The notes under the pieces are model-generated. The model ran no database searches. It worked only from the letters and a program-made list of their open reading frames with translations, and was not told the DNA's origin. Position numbers and translations under genes: made by a program. A stretch of DNA of 61,992 bases from Arenibacter sp. ARW7G5Y1 (GTDB lineage: Bacteria > Bacteroidota > Bacteroidia > Flavobacteriales > Flavobacteriaceae), in NCBI RefSeq assembly GCF_003201775.1, contig NZ_QJJZ01000023.1:1-61992 (forward strand), read 5' to 3'. This document shows, piece after piece, positions 19,487 to 28,958 of the stretch. The first letter of the stretch is position 1; every line of letters begins with the position of its first letter.

Positions 19487-20584
19487 CTAGTTAAAGATTT
19501 TTTTGCATTTGGCCAATGCCGAAGCAATTACTTGATGCATATCATAGTATTTATACTCGGCCAGTCTTCCTCCAAAAATAATATCGTCCTTTTGGGACAG
19601 GGTTTTGTACTTGGAATAAATTTCATTGTTCCTTACATCATTGATAGGATAGTAAGGCTCTTTATTGCCCGACCATTCCGTTGGATATTCCTTGGTTATT
19701 ACGGTCTTTTTTTGCGTTCCAAATTCAAAATGCTTATGTTCCAAAATACGTGTATATGGAATTTCTGAAGCTGTATAATTTACGACTGCATTGCCTTGGT
19801 AATTTTCAATATCCAAGGTTTCGTGCTTAAAATCCAAACTCCTGTATTCCAGTTTACCATAGCGGTAATCGTAAAATTCATCAATCTTACCGGTAAAAAC
19901 CACTTGATCTGCCAATGACATTAGTTCCGTCTTATCCTTAAAAAAGTCTACTTCCAACCGTGTTTCAATTCCATCCAACAAGCCATTCACCAACTTGTTG
20001 TATCCGCCAATGGGGATACCTTGGTATTTATCATTGAAGTAATTATTATCGAAGGTAAATCGCAATGGCAACCTTTTAATAATAAATGCCGGCAACTCGG
20101 TCGCCTTTCTACCCCATTGCTTTTCCGTATATCCTTTAATCAACTTTTCGTATATATCCTTGCCCACCAATGTCAAGGCCTGCTCTTCCAAGTTTTTTGG
20201 ACTGTCTACCCCTACTTCGCTAACCTGTTCTGCAATAACCAACTTGGCCTCCTCGGGCGTCTGTACCTTCCACAATTGATAAAAGGTGTTCATATTGAAG
20301 GGCAAATTAAAAAGTTCACCCTTGTAATTTGCTACGGGCGAATTGGTATACCTATTAAATTCTACAAATCCATTTACATAATCCCAAATTGCTTTGTCGT
20401 TGGTATGAAAAATATGGGCTCCGTACTTATGGACATTTATACCCTCCACTTCCTCACAATAAACATTGCCCCCCAAATGTGGGCGTTTATCAATTACCAA
20501 GCATTTTTTACCCTTCTTTTTGGCCTCATGGGCAAAAACAGCACCAAAAAGTCCAGCTCCCACAACTAGGTAATCGTATTTCAT
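19487..20584 (-). CDS. glf: UDP-galactopyranose mutase
   Basis: This flavoprotein has 365 residues. The N-terminal FAD-binding motif reads VVGAGLFGAVFAHEAKKKGK. It is followed by DKRPHLGGNVY, the conserved KYGAHIFHT, and YTEKQWGRKATELP. It interconverts UDP-galactopyranose and UDP-galactofuranose, the donor for galactofuranose in surface glycans. It is divergent from a glycosyltransferase 112 bp away from its start that may use the product. Confidence 0.95.
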   Translation of the reverse strand: MKYDYLVVGAGLFGAVFAHEAKKKGKKCLVIDKRPHLGGNVYCEEVEGINVHKYGAHIFHTNDKAIWDYVNGFVEFNRYTNSPVANYKGELFNLPFNMNTFYQLWKVQTPEEAKLVIAEQVSEVGVDSPKNLEEQALTLVGKDIYEKLIKGYTEKQWGRKATELPAFIIKRLPLRFTFDNNYFNDKYQGIPIGGYNKLVNGLLDGIETRLEVDFFKDKTELMSLADQVVFTGKIDEFYDYRYGKLEYRSLDFKHETLDIENYQGNAVVNYTASEIPYTRILEHKHFEFGTQKKTVITKEYPTEWSGNKEPYYPINDVRNNEIYSKYKTLSQKDDIIFGGRLAEYKYYDMHQVIASALAKCKKIFN

Positions 20585-20691
20585 TTTAACGTAATTAGAG
20601 CGAATTGCATTTGTAAGGAAGTAAAACTAATGTATATTATCACGTTTTTGAATTGAAATCAAAAAAAAATTCCGCTTTACTATAACATGGT

Positions 20692-20699
20692 TATATTTG
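20692..20699 (+). promoter_or_regulatory. -7 promoter box for the glycosyltransferase
   Basis: TATATTTG matches TAnnTTTG. A TTG inside it (20697) would otherwise look like a start codon, so the ATG at 20724 is the likelier start. No good TTG -33 box is visible. Confidence 0.45.
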
Positions 20700-20723
20700 C
20701 ATAGCTTATATAACCGACCTGTA

Positions 20724-21767
20724 ATGACCAATTTGTATTATATCTCCCGAAATTACAAAGCTACCAATAGCGCGGCCTCCAAGCCAAAAACCGATTGTGA
20801 GCGGATCCTGGACACCATGGGCTTTAGGAATTTAGGTTTTAAACAGACCACTTATGCCAGTTCTGCCATAGGTGCGATAGTAAGTTTTTTTGGAATAACC
20901 AAAGGGCTAATCCGTTTGCCCAAAAATTCCACTTTGGCCATCCAATACCCGTTGAGCAAATATTTTAAATATATCACTACCATAGCCGGTATAAAAAAAT
21001 GTAAAATCGTACTGATCATTCATGATGTTAAATACCTCATGGGAAAAAACAGGGACATTGCCCGGGAAATGAAAAAATTCTCCTGTGCCGATGTAATTAT
21101 TGTTCATAACGACAACATGAAAAAATGGTTCGAACAACAAGGGGCCACTGCCAAATTGATACCCTTGTACATGTTCGATTATTTGGACGACAACAATAGC
21201 TATACTGCACCGGAACTTTCCAATAATGGCTTATTCGATGTGGTTTTCGCCGGTGGCTTGGGAATTGCAAAAAGTGCCTTTATTTATAAATTGGACGCCT
21301 TAAAAAACAATAGTTTCCATTTAAAATTATATGGTAGCGGTTTTATCAAAAACGATGTGGACCCAGCCAACACCATCATAAGTTTTGAGGGCATGTTTTC
21401 CCCGGATGACGTTGCCAAACACATAAGGGGTTCCTTCGGCTTGGTCTGGAACGGAAATTCCATAGACGAATGTGCAGGCCATTTTGGACAATACCTTTTA
21501 TATAACAATCCCCACAAGACATCTCTATACTTGCTCTGTGGCCTTCCAATAATTATCTGGGATAAGGCGGCCATTGCCGCCGTCATAAAAGAACGCCAGT
21601 TGGGCATTTGCATTTCCTCCCTGGAGGAATTGGACGGAAAATTAAAAACCCTATCCAATGGGGACTACCAAAAAATGGTAAAAAATGTAGCCGAAGTTAG
21701 GGAACAGATTATTTCCGGTGGATTTTTAAAAGTGGCTATGGAGAAGGCACTCTTAGAACTTTCCTAG
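20724..21767 (+). CDS. Glycosyltransferase, probable galactofuranosyltransferase
   Basis: The protein has about 347 residues and a GT-B-like layout. The N-terminal half has IVLIIHDVKYLMGK and ADVIIVHNDNMKKWFEQQG; the C-terminal half has VVFAGGLGIAKSAF, FGLVWNGNSIDECAG and LYLLCGLPIIIWDKAAI. This resembles beta-1,6-galactofuranosyltransferases of the WbbI type. With glf divergent next to it, transfer of galactofuranose to a surface polysaccharide is the best inference. Substrate and acceptor are not provable from sequence. The start ATG is 25 bp after a TAnnTTTG box. Confidence 0.8.
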   Translation: MTNLYYISRNYKATNSAASKPKTDCERILDTMGFRNLGFKQTTYASSAIGAIVSFFGITKGLIRLPKNSTLAIQYPLSKYFKYITTIAGIKKCKIVLIIHDVKYLMGKNRDIAREMKKFSCADVIIVHNDNMKKWFEQQGATAKLIPLYMFDYLDDNNSYTAPELSNNGLFDVVFAGGLGIAKSAFIYKLDALKNNSFHLKLYGSGFIKNDVDPANTIISFEGMFSPDDVAKHIRGSFGLVWNGNSIDECAGHFGQYLLYNNPHKTSLYLLCGLPIIIWDKAAIAAVIKERQLGICISSLEELDGKLKTLSNGDYQKMVKNVAEVREQIISGGFLKVAMEKALLELS

Positions 21768-21785
21768 TTCCTGCCAGAAACACAA

Positions 21786-23408
21786 CTAATCCAAGGCTGG
21801 TAATTTAAACTTCTCCAAAGGACTGGATTGTTTCATTACAGCCTCTATGGCTTCAGTAGTCCTGGGAGCCATTGCCGATAAATTAACAGGACCATTTTTG
21901 GTGATAAGTATATCATCTTCAATCCTTACCGCTATTCCCCACCATCTCTTATCACATTCGCTTCCCTCAGGTATATAAATACCGGGTTCCACTGTAATGA
22001 CCGTATTTTCCTTAAAGGGTTGATAGGTACCTTTATCGTGCACATCAAGGCCCAAATAATGGGATGTGCCATGTGGAAAATATTTTCTGGCCTCTTCCGG
22101 GCTTCCAATAATTCCCAGTTGCATCAACCCTTTCGCAACAACTTCACTTGCAGCCTGTCCTGGAGCCTGAAAGGAAGCCCCGACCACACTGGCTTTTATT
22201 CCCGCCTCTTGGGCCTTATAAACAATATCGTAAATCTGCTTTTGATCCTTTGAAAATTTTCCATTCGCCGGAATGGTCCGGGTTACATCGGCGGTATAAC
22301 CGTGATATTCGGCTCCCAAATCCATCAAGACCAAATCGTTCCCCACTTTAGGCTTATTATTCTCTATATAATGTAAAATACAACCATTATTCCCTCCACC
22401 CACTATGGATGGGTAGCCCTCATATTCGGCACCATACTTCTTATAAACAAACTCATGTACCCCTTGAATCTCCATTTCGGACATATTGGGGTGCATGGCC
22501 TTCATTACCTCTATTTGTCCCACGGCCGAAATCTCTACGGCCTTCTTTAGCAGTACCAATTCTTCCTTGGTCTTAATTTCCCTTAAGGTATTCATTATTT
22601 CTTCCAACATGGTGCTGTTAAGGTTGTTGGATTTCAATTGAAGGGCCACCTTCTCCTTAATTTCGATTCTAGATCTATCGTCTGTGGCCTCCACATAATC
22701 GACCAATAATTTATCCGATTTCAATTCCTGGTAATAATTTAAATACCTCCCCAGAGTCTGGGCCACATTGGCACTATTTTCGAGTTCCGTGGACCTGATC
22801 ATACTATAAAGATGCTGTTTAGTGGCATCGTAATCTGACGGATAATTGGACTTTTCCTTAAACACCCTTATCAAATCAAATATATCAGCAGGATCATTGG
22901 TATCCCTAAAATCATTCTTAAAATCGAAAAATAGTACATTTTCAAACTTGGAAAAATTCATGTCCGCGTTTAAAAACTCCTCCGCATTAAAGACGCGGTC
23001 AAACCCCAATTTCTCTTTAACCCCTTCTACTCCCAACCGTTTCCCATTCCATTGTTCGGCCTTTACATCCCTTTTCTGGGCATAGAACACCTCATTATAA
23101 CTACCCCCGTCCCTGTCTTTTTGCATTTCGGAAAATATGAGCATTAGGGCATTTGGCTCCTTGTACCCCGATAAATAATAAAAATCCGGATCCTGATGGT
23201 ATATATAATCCACATCATTTGCCCTATTCCTAACGGCAGCAGCAAAAAAAACGGCCACACTATTCGGAGGCATGGCCTTGCGCACTGCCTGCCGCCTTTC
23301 CTTATGAAAATCCGCACTTAAAAAATCGTTGGAGACTTCCTGTGCCTGAACCAAAGGTGTTAAAAAAAGAAATAAAAAAATATGTATCAAATTTCTCATA
23401 GCCATCAT
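21786..23408 (-). CDS. Secreted aminopeptidase P family protein (Xaa-Pro aminopeptidase, M24B)
   Basis: The 540 residues begin with a signal peptide (MRNLIHIFLFLFLTPLVQAQ), followed by an aminopeptidase P N-terminal domain (about 25-190) and a pita-bread metallopeptidase domain (about 270-525). Metal ligands are visible: Asp in DLGAEYHGYTADVTRT (two Asp), His in HGTSHYLGLDVHD, Glu in TVEPGIYI and Glu in VRIEDDIL. It removes N-terminal residues before proline, probably in the periplasm. ATGs at 23408, 23405 and 23399 all allow the same signal peptide. Confidence 0.92.
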   Translation of the reverse strand: MMAMRNLIHIFLFLFLTPLVQAQEVSNDFLSADFHKERRQAVRKAMPPNSVAVFFAAAVRNRANDVDYIYHQDPDFYYLSGYKEPNALMLIFSEMQKDRDGGSYNEVFYAQKRDVKAEQWNGKRLGVEGVKEKLGFDRVFNAEEFLNADMNFSKFENVLFFDFKNDFRDTNDPADIFDLIRVFKEKSNYPSDYDATKQHLYSMIRSTELENSANVAQTLGRYLNYYQELKSDKLLVDYVEATDDRSRIEIKEKVALQLKSNNLNSTMLEEIMNTLREIKTKEELVLLKKAVEISAVGQIEVMKAMHPNMSEMEIQGVHEFVYKKYGAEYEGYPSIVGGGNNGCILHYIENNKPKVGNDLVLMDLGAEYHGYTADVTRTIPANGKFSKDQKQIYDIVYKAQEAGIKASVVGASFQAPGQAASEVVAKGLMQLGIIGSPEEARKYFPHGTSHYLGLDVHDKGTYQPFKENTVITVEPGIYIPEGSECDKRWWGIAVRIEDDILITKNGPVNLSAMAPRTTEAIEAVMKQSSPLEKFKLPALD

Positions 23409-23660
23409 TAAAATAAAGTTTAAAAATAATCAATTATAATACCACAGCCATTAATCATGGGCAGTAAAACCAGGGAAAATCAACCCGCAAATTCCCAAAT
23501 GGACAAAAATATCCACCGCTCCATTTGCTCAGTGACCGTCACCCTCCCCTACCAATTAGCGAAGTACAAATCCAAATTAACATTAATTTGTGCAAAACAA
23601 AAAGTATATAGATTCTTCCTTCTATTAATTTTCAATATTTTTACGCCTCAATTTATTCAA

Positions 23661-24746
23661 ATGAAAAACACAGCATTGACAAAAACCCATGAGGCATTGG
23701 GCGCCAAAATGGTACCATTTGCAGGATATAATATGCCTGTTTCCTATGAAGGAGTTAATATAGAGCACGAAACGGTCCGCAAAGGAGTGGGCGTCTTTGA
23801 TGTTTCCCATATGGGTGAGTTCTTGGTAGGTGGGCCCAAGGCCTTGGACCTACTACAAAAAGTAACTTCCAATGATGTATCCAAATTAACCATAGGAAAG
23901 GCACAATACAGTTGTTTACCTAACGAAACCGGCGGTATTGTGGACGATCTCATAGTTTACAAAATCAAGGAAGAACAATATTTATTGGTTGTAAACGCAT
24001 CAAATATCGATAAGGATTGGGAGCATATTAGCAAATACAATGAAAAATTCGGAGCGGATATGCGCAATATATCGGATGGATATTCCCTTCTTGCCATTCA
24101 AGGTCCCAAAGCTGTGGAAGCTATGCAATCCTTAACGTCCATAGATTTAAGTGCAATTAAATTCTACAGTTTTGAAGTGGCAGATTTTGCGGGTATTGAG
24201 CATGTAATTATATCCGCTACCGGTTATACGGGCTCAGGCGGTTTTGAAATTTATTGTAAGGATGAAGAAGTACAACAGATTTGGGACAAGGTTTTTGAAG
24301 CCGGTGCCGCCTACAACATAAAACCTATTGGACTTGCCGCCAGGGATACCTTGAGATTGGAAATGGGTTACTGTTTATACGGTAACGACATAAATGATAC
24401 TACCTCACCTTTGGAAGCCGGTTTGGGGTGGATAACTAAATTTACCAAGGATTTTGTAAATAGCGAAGCCTTGGCAAAACAGAAGGAAGAAGGTGTTGCC
24501 AAAAAACTGGTTGCCTTTGAGCTGGATGAAAAAGGGATTCCTAGGCACGATTACGACATTGTTGATCCCTTGGGAAATAAAATAGGGGTCGTAACCTCGG
24601 GCACCATGTCGCCTTCCTTGGGGAAAGGCATAGGTTTGGGGTATGTACCTACAGCCCTATCGCAAATAGGTAATAAAATACATATTCAAATTAGGAAAAA
24701 TACCATTCCTGCCACCATAATTAAACTTCCTTTTTACAAAGTTTAA
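23661..24746 (+). CDS. gcvT: Glycine cleavage system aminomethyltransferase (T protein)
   Basis: The 361 residues start [20 protein letters not shown], the family N-terminus. [29 protein letters not shown], and the C-terminal [21 protein letters not shown] are all conserved in GcvT. It transfers the methylene group of glycine to tetrahydrofolate with release of ammonia. The open frame continues 68 codons upstream, but those residues do not look like GcvT. No glycine riboswitch is visible in the 250-bp leader. The SDR gene follows after 39 bp. Confidence 0.95.
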   Translation: MKNTALTKTHEALGAKMVPFAGYNMPVSYEGVNIEHETVRKGVGVFDVSHMGEFLVGGPKALDLLQKVTSNDVSKLTIGKAQYSCLPNETGGIVDDLIVYKIKEEQYLLVVNASNIDKDWEHISKYNEKFGADMRNISDGYSLLAIQGPKAVEAMQSLTSIDLSAIKFYSFEVADFAGIEHVIISATGYTGSGGFEIYCKDEEVQQIWDKVFEAGAAYNIKPIGLAARDTLRLEMGYCLYGNDINDTTSPLEAGLGWITKFTKDFVNSEALAKQKEEGVAKKLVAFELDEKGIPRHDYDIVDPLGNKIGVVTSGTMSPSLGKGIGLGYVPTALSQIGNKIHIQIRKNTIPATIIKLPFYKV

Positions 24747-24770
24747 TAGATAAAGCAACTGAGTTTTGCA

Positions 24771-24782
24771 AAAGGAGGTGAT
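24771..24782 (+). promoter_or_regulatory. Perfect Shine-Dalgarno sequence
   Basis: AAAGGAGGTGAT is complementary over 12 nt to the common 16S rRNA 3' end. GGAGG ends 7 nt before the ATG at 24786. Other genes in this window lack such a site, as expected for Bacteroidota, so it stands out. Confidence 0.8.
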
Positions 24783-24785
24783 AGA

Positions 24786-25604
24786 ATGAACAAAATACTC
24801 ATATTAGGAGCAAGTGGATTTATAGGAAATGCCATTTACAGGGAATTGAATTCCTATTTTGACACCTATGGTACTTATTACTCGTCCAGAAAGAGCTTTG
24901 GGAACAATCAACAATTCTTCCGGTATGACCTGGAAGAAGATGATGTTCATGATATTCTGAACAAAGTAAAACCCGACTTAATCATTTCTGCCCTAAGGGG
25001 AAATTTCCAAGCGCAGATAATGGCCCATCAACATATAGTAGAATACATACAAAACAAGGATTGCAAATTGTATTTTATTTCCTCTGCCAATGTTTTTGAC
25101 GCTTATAGCAAATACCCTTCTTATGAGAACGATAAGACCTTGTCCGAAAGTGTCTATGGCCGCCTGAAAATTAAAATAGAAAATATGCTTCTGAGAATAC
25201 CTGTTTCCAAAATGGCAATTCTTAGAGTGCCTATGGTTTTTGGTATAAATTCACCAAGAATTAGGGAAATTAAGAATGCCCTGACCAATAAGGAACCCAT
25301 TGAAGTATTTCCCAATTTGATCATAAACGTCACCAACGATGATAAACTAACACAACAAATTCATTACCTAATAAATCACAATATGTCGGGGACTTTTCAC
25401 CTAGGAAGTGTAGACCTCATACATCACGAAGATTTTATAAAGGAAATTGTAGACCGAATTGGCAACTATCAACCCATCTATAAGCATGTCTTTACCACCA
25501 ATGAAGACCGCTATTTGGCGGTATTGCCAAAAACGAACCGACTTCCCAAGGATTTATTATTTAACTATCAGAATATAATAGACCATCATATCTTTAGTGA
25601 GTAA
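24786..25604 (+). CDS. SDR family / RmlD-like sugar nucleotide-binding protein
   Basis: The protein has 272 residues. The N-terminal NAD(P) motif reads ILGASGFIGNAIYREL. The YxxxK pair is in SVYGRLKIK, with a nearby serine in FISSANVFD. This is the extended short-chain dehydrogenase layout, closest in feel to RmlD (dTDP-4-dehydrorhamnose reductase). The substrate is unknown. It follows gcvT by 39 bp on the same strand and has an exceptional ribosome-binding site. Nothing in the context defines its pathway. Confidence 0.8.
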   Translation: MNKILILGASGFIGNAIYRELNSYFDTYGTYYSSRKSFGNNQQFFRYDLEEDDVHDILNKVKPDLIISALRGNFQAQIMAHQHIVEYIQNKDCKLYFISSANVFDAYSKYPSYENDKTLSESVYGRLKIKIENMLLRIPVSKMAILRVPMVFGINSPRIREIKNALTNKEPIEVFPNLIINVTNDDKLTQQIHYLINHNMSGTFHLGSVDLIHHEDFIKEIVDRIGNYQPIYKHVFTTNEDRYLAVLPKTNRLPKDLLFNYQNIIDHHIFSE

Positions 25605-25609
25605 GCTGC

Positions 25610-25638
25610 TTGGAATTGTCCTGTTTTATTTAACTTTA
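25610..25638 (+). promoter_or_regulatory. Probable promoter of phhB
   Basis: TTG at 25610-25612, an 18-bp spacer and TAACTTTA at 25631-25638, one base off TAnnTTTG. Confidence 0.4.
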
Positions 25639-25652
25639 TTAAAAATACCGAC

Positions 25653-25940
25653 ATGAAAAAATTATCGGAATCAGAAATAGAAAGTCGATTGCATGAACTG
25701 GATGGTTGGGATTACGTGGACGGCGCCATTGAAACCTCCTTTGAATTTAAAAATTTTAAGGACGCTTTCTCGGTAATGACCAGAATTGCCTTTGAATGTG
25801 AAGCACAAAATCACCATCCGGATTGGGGCAACGTATACAATTCCCTTAATATAAGGCTTTCCACCCATGATGCGGAGGGAGTTACAGACAAAGATTTTAA
25901 GTTGGCCCACAGTATTGAGGAAATTATTGTTAGCAAGTAA
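25653..25940 (+). CDS. phhB: 4a-hydroxytetrahydrobiopterin dehydratase (pterin-4a-carbinolamine dehydratase)
   Basis: The protein has 95 residues and contains the whole family signature: NHHPDWGNVYNSLNIRLSTH followed by DAEGVTDKDF. It dehydrates pterin-4a-carbinolamine and so recycles tetrahydropterin after aromatic amino acid hydroxylation. No aromatic hydroxylase gene is in the window. It sits between the SDR gene and yebC with its own probable promoter. Confidence 0.93.
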   Translation: MKKLSESEIESRLHELDGWDYVDGAIETSFEFKNFKDAFSVMTRIAFECEAQNHHPDWGNVYNSLNIRLSTHDAEGVTDKDFKLAHSIEEIIVSK

Positions 25941-25949
25941 GCCTAACTC

Positions 25950-25979
25950 TTGCGCCAGCAGTAAAAATTATTAAATTTG
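25950..25979 (+). promoter_or_regulatory. Promoter of yebC
   Basis: TTG at 25950-25952, a 19-bp spacer, and TAAATTTG at 25972-25979: a full match to the Bacteroidota consensus, 28 bp before the yebC ATG. Confidence 0.65.
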
Positions 25980-26007
25980 TTCCATATTACTCTAATAAAA
26001 CTAAAAA

Positions 26008-26718
26008 ATGGGAAGAGCTTTTGAGTTTAGAAAAGCACGTAAAATGAAAAGGTGGTCCGCAATGTCAAAAGCCTTTACCAGAATAGGCAAAGACATTGTA
26101 ATGGCAGTAAAAGAGGGAGGGCCAGACCCGAGCTCCAATGCGCGATTAAGGGCCGTTATTCAAAATGCCAAGGCCGTAAACATGCCCAAGGACAATGTGG
26201 AAAGGGCCATTAAACGTGCTTCTGACAAAAGTTTGGGCGATTATAAGGAAGTACTTTTTGAAGGATATGCCCCTCATGGGATTGCCATTTTAGTAGAAAC
26301 CGCTACAGACAATAATACGAGGACCGTAGCCAATGTTAGAAGCTACTTCAATAAATGCAACGGTAGCCTGGGAACCTCTGGTTCGGTTGAGTTCATGTTC
26401 GACCATACCTGTAATTTTAGGATTCCTGCCGAAGGAATAGACCCTGAGGAACTGGAATTGGAAATGATCGACTTTGGGGCCGAAGAAGTTTTTGCCGATG
26501 AGGATGGTATTTTGATCTATGCTCCCTTTGAAAGTTTCGGGGCCATTCAGAAAGAACTGGAAAACAGAGGGATTGAAATTCTATCTTCAGGTTTTGATCG
26601 TATTCCACAGGTCACCAAGGCCCTAAGCGAGGAAGAAGCGGCCGATGTTGAAAAACTCTTGGAGAAAATTGAAGAGGATGATGATGTGCAAAATGTGTAC
26701 CACACCATGCAGGAATAA
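26008..26718 (+). CDS. yebC: YebC/PmpR/TACO1 family protein
   Basis: The protein has 236 residues. The N-terminus MGRAFEFRKARKMKRWSAM is the Bacteroidota form of the family (others start MAGHSKW). It continues with NARLRAVIQNAKAVNMPKDN, ERAIKRA, YEGYAPHG-like FEGYAPHGIAILVE, and GSVEFMFDH. Members were described as transcription regulators, but recent work supports a role in helping ribosomes through difficult peptides such as polyproline; which applies here is open. A strong terminator follows. Confidence 0.95.
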   Translation: MGRAFEFRKARKMKRWSAMSKAFTRIGKDIVMAVKEGGPDPSSNARLRAVIQNAKAVNMPKDNVERAIKRASDKSLGDYKEVLFEGYAPHGIAILVETATDNNTRTVANVRSYFNKCNGSLGTSGSVEFMFDHTCNFRIPAEGIDPEELELEMIDFGAEEVFADEDGILIYAPFESFGAIQKELENRGIEILSSGFDRIPQVTKALSEEEAADVEKLLEKIEEDDDVQNVYHTMQE

Positions 26719-26737
26719 TAATCACTTTTTTTACATA

Positions 26738-26769
26738 CCAAAAGAGGCCCACATATGGGCCTCTTTTGG
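26738..26769. terminator. Strong intrinsic terminator after yebC
   Basis: A 14-bp perfect inverted repeat around a CATA loop (ccaaaagaggccca/tgggcctcttttgg) is followed by TTTTTT. Confidence 0.92.
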
Positions 26770-26810
26770 TTTTTTAATATTATGGGATCAGGTAAAAAAT
26801 TCTGAATATT

Positions 26811-27905
26811 TTAATGCAGTTTATCCTCAGACTGGATGATAAGTGACTTGTTCAACGTTAGAACAACCGTCCCCTCATCGTCCGCCAGGGTAACCGAGGT
26901 AATAAAATTATTCTGCTGGTTTCCTGAAGTTTCTATTGGATTACCATACCAGTTATTGCCGTTGTTGACAAAAATGTTATTGGTAATGGTTGTTTTGGAA
27001 TCATGTTTAAATCCTCCCCCTGTATTAATAATAGTTCCCGTATTCCCCTGAAACAGGTTCCCATCAAAAAGGGTATTATTGGTCCCTAGGGTATCTTCTC
27101 CCCAGGAAGGGGTATCGCCAATCTTACTTGAAAAAGTAAACAATAAACGACCTGTATTATTTACAAATTTGGAGTTCAATATTTGGTAGCGGTTTACCCC
27201 CTTAAAACTGGCTATTTGATCATAATTACCTCTAAAGGTGCAATTATCGATCTTCACATAATGCTCTGTTGAAAAGATCAATCCCCTATTGGAAATAAAG
27301 GAGGATCCGGTAATCGTAATTCTATTGGTATAGTCATTTTCATTGTCCGAAGTAAAACTTGGTGTTGACCCCCAATAACTTCGAAATAGGGTTGCTGAAT
27401 TATTTTCAAAGATAGAATTGGAGATCGTAATGGAAGAATTATCTCCCTTGGACCAAAATGCAGTTTGGTTGCTAACTCCCGTAACCGTTATTTCAGAGGC
27501 ATTTATTGCCGACCCAGAAACGGCAAAAATAGTTCCATCATTATAATTATCCGCAGAATCGGTTAAGGTAAATCCAGAAATATCCAAACTAAACCCTTTA
27601 TTAACCACAAACATACGATAAGCCCCCTCCCCAGAAATGACCACATTCTTAGCCCCTGGCCCAATAATGGTCAGGTTATTGGTAATGTGGGGTAGGTCCG
27701 AAGCCAAACTAAGAGTCCCCTCCAATCCTTCCTTAAAGGTTATTTTATTGACCTCCATATCAGTATTGGCCGTATTTATGGCCCATCGTAGAGTGCCCGT
27801 GCCATTGTCATCGTCCAAGCTTGTAACCATAACTTCGGATTGCGCCATGGTCGAGGAATAACAGAAGACGGCGATTAAAAATACTATTATTCGATTACTT
27901 TTCAT
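26811..27905 (-). CDS. Secreted right-handed beta-helix repeat protein
   Basis: The 364 residues begin with a signal peptide (MKSNRIIVFLIAVFCYSSTMAQ). The rest shows parallel beta-helix coils: SLDDDNGTGTLRWAINTAN, a start shared with many autotransporter- and adhesin-like repeats, then NLTIIGPGAKNVVISG, ITITGSSFISNRG, and YQILNSKFVNNTG. No catalytic residues of a pectate lyase can be assigned. No type IX secretion C-terminal domain is evident. Probably an extracellular or outer-membrane-associated protein of unknown function, standing alone. Confidence 0.8.
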   Translation of the reverse strand: MKSNRIIVFLIAVFCYSSTMAQSEVMVTSLDDDNGTGTLRWAINTANTDMEVNKITFKEGLEGTLSLASDLPHITNNLTIIGPGAKNVVISGEGAYRMFVVNKGFSLDISGFTLTDSADNYNDGTIFAVSGSAINASEITVTGVSNQTAFWSKGDNSSITISNSIFENNSATLFRSYWGSTPSFTSDNENDYTNRITITGSSFISNRGLIFSTEHYVKIDNCTFRGNYDQIASFKGVNRYQILNSKFVNNTGRLLFTFSSKIGDTPSWGEDTLGTNNTLFDGNLFQGNTGTIINTGGGFKHDSKTTITNNIFVNNGNNWYGNPIETSGNQQNNFITSVTLADDEGTVVLTLNKSLIIQSEDKLH

Positions 27906-28289
27906 TCTCTATGGAATTTATACTATAAATGCTGTTTTAATCATCGTTATGCTATGTAATATAGAGGCTTGCACCTTGTCCCTTCATAACGTAACATGAT
28001 CAAAATTAGTATTCCAGACCTAAAAATGGATTTATTATGGCACCAAAGATGTATAAATGCCCGAAATTGTTGTGTACAGCCCATTTAGAGCAGTTTTAAT
28101 TTTATCGGGGGAATTAAATCCAAGGCGTCCAGCAGCATGACCTTCCAATTACATATAGCGCTTCCTCTTATTTGGACAGTCAAAATATCCACCACCAAAA
28201 ATCCTTTATGGAAATATGTTTGAACTGGTAGAAATACGGCTTGGCCAGGAGATATTTATACGGTCTAGACGAGGTATCTTTAAAAATAC
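27906..28289. other. Intergenic region without a recognised gene
   Basis: These 384 bp lie between the start of the beta-helix gene and the stop of the acyltransferase gene. I see no tRNA, clear hairpin or conserved ORF. A 43-codon frame at 28215 overlaps the acyltransferase 3' end and looks like chance. Confidence 0.6.
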
Positions 28290-28829
28290 TCAAAAGCTAT
28301 TTTCCGGTACCTTGCCCACTACCCCTTTAAAAAATGCCTTGTAGGTTGCAAAATCCTCCCCTTTATTTTCCGTAGGATAATGTGGTTTGGAGATTTTGAT
28401 CTGTTTTTTTCCAAAATCGAAGGCCACCATAACAATGGGAACCTTGGCCGTTTTGGCTATATAATAGAAACCGGTCCGCCATTTCGCAACCTTTTTTCTG
28501 GTTCCCTCGGGGGAAAGCGCCAATCTGAACTTTTTGTTTTGATCAAATATCTTGGCCGTAGCACTCACGGTATCCATATTTTTACTTCTATCAATGGGAG
28601 TTCCGCCCATCCAGCGAAAGTACCAGCCAAATGGAGGTTTAAACAGCGCCTTCTTTCCTATAAAATGAATATCCTCGTTCAATACCCGTCGAATTAGAAG
28701 TCCCAATAAAAAATCGACCCAACTGGTATGTGGCACCACAATAACAACACATTTGTCCAGCTGTGGAAAGGAACCAACCAATTTCCAGCCTAAAATTTTA
28801 AAATATATTAATTTGGCAAGGGTCTGCAT
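28290..28829 (-). CDS. 1-acyl-sn-glycerol-3-phosphate acyltransferase-like protein (PlsC superfamily)
   Basis: The protein has 179 residues, short for PlsC (about 240). The HX4D catalytic motif is HTSWVD (about residues 33-38), with GGTPIDRS and ALSPEGTRKKVAKWRTGFYY, the second and third acyltransferase motifs. It resembles the small lysophospholipid acyltransferases of Bacteroidota. The acyl acceptor is not known. It lies 129 bp downstream of kdnB on the same strand, so a link to outer-membrane lipid metabolism is possible but unproven. Confidence 0.85.
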   Translation of the reverse strand: MQTLAKLIYFKILGWKLVGSFPQLDKCVVIVVPHTSWVDFLLGLLIRRVLNEDIHFIGKKALFKPPFGWYFRWMGGTPIDRSKNMDTVSATAKIFDQNKKFRLALSPEGTRKKVAKWRTGFYYIAKTAKVPIVMVAFDFGKKQIKISKPHYPTENKGEDFATYKAFFKGVVGKVPENSF

Positions 28830-28958
28830 AAACCAACAACTATTTAAAGCGTTCGAAGTCTTCTGTACTTATTACAGATATCCCCATTCAACGATACCTG
28901 CCCCATTTACATATACCACAAAGCACTGCCATGAAACTACAGCATCGTGATGGATATA

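Noticed and set aside
20697..20723. TTG 20697 as glycosyltransferase start
   Set aside because: The TTG is part of the TATATTTG promoter box.
23409..23660. Glycine riboswitch upstream of gcvT
   Set aside because: I looked for the conserved paired cores and found none.
28215..28343. 43-codon ORF in the gap before the acyltransferase
   Set aside because: It overlaps the acyltransferase 3' end antisense and has no protein-like features.
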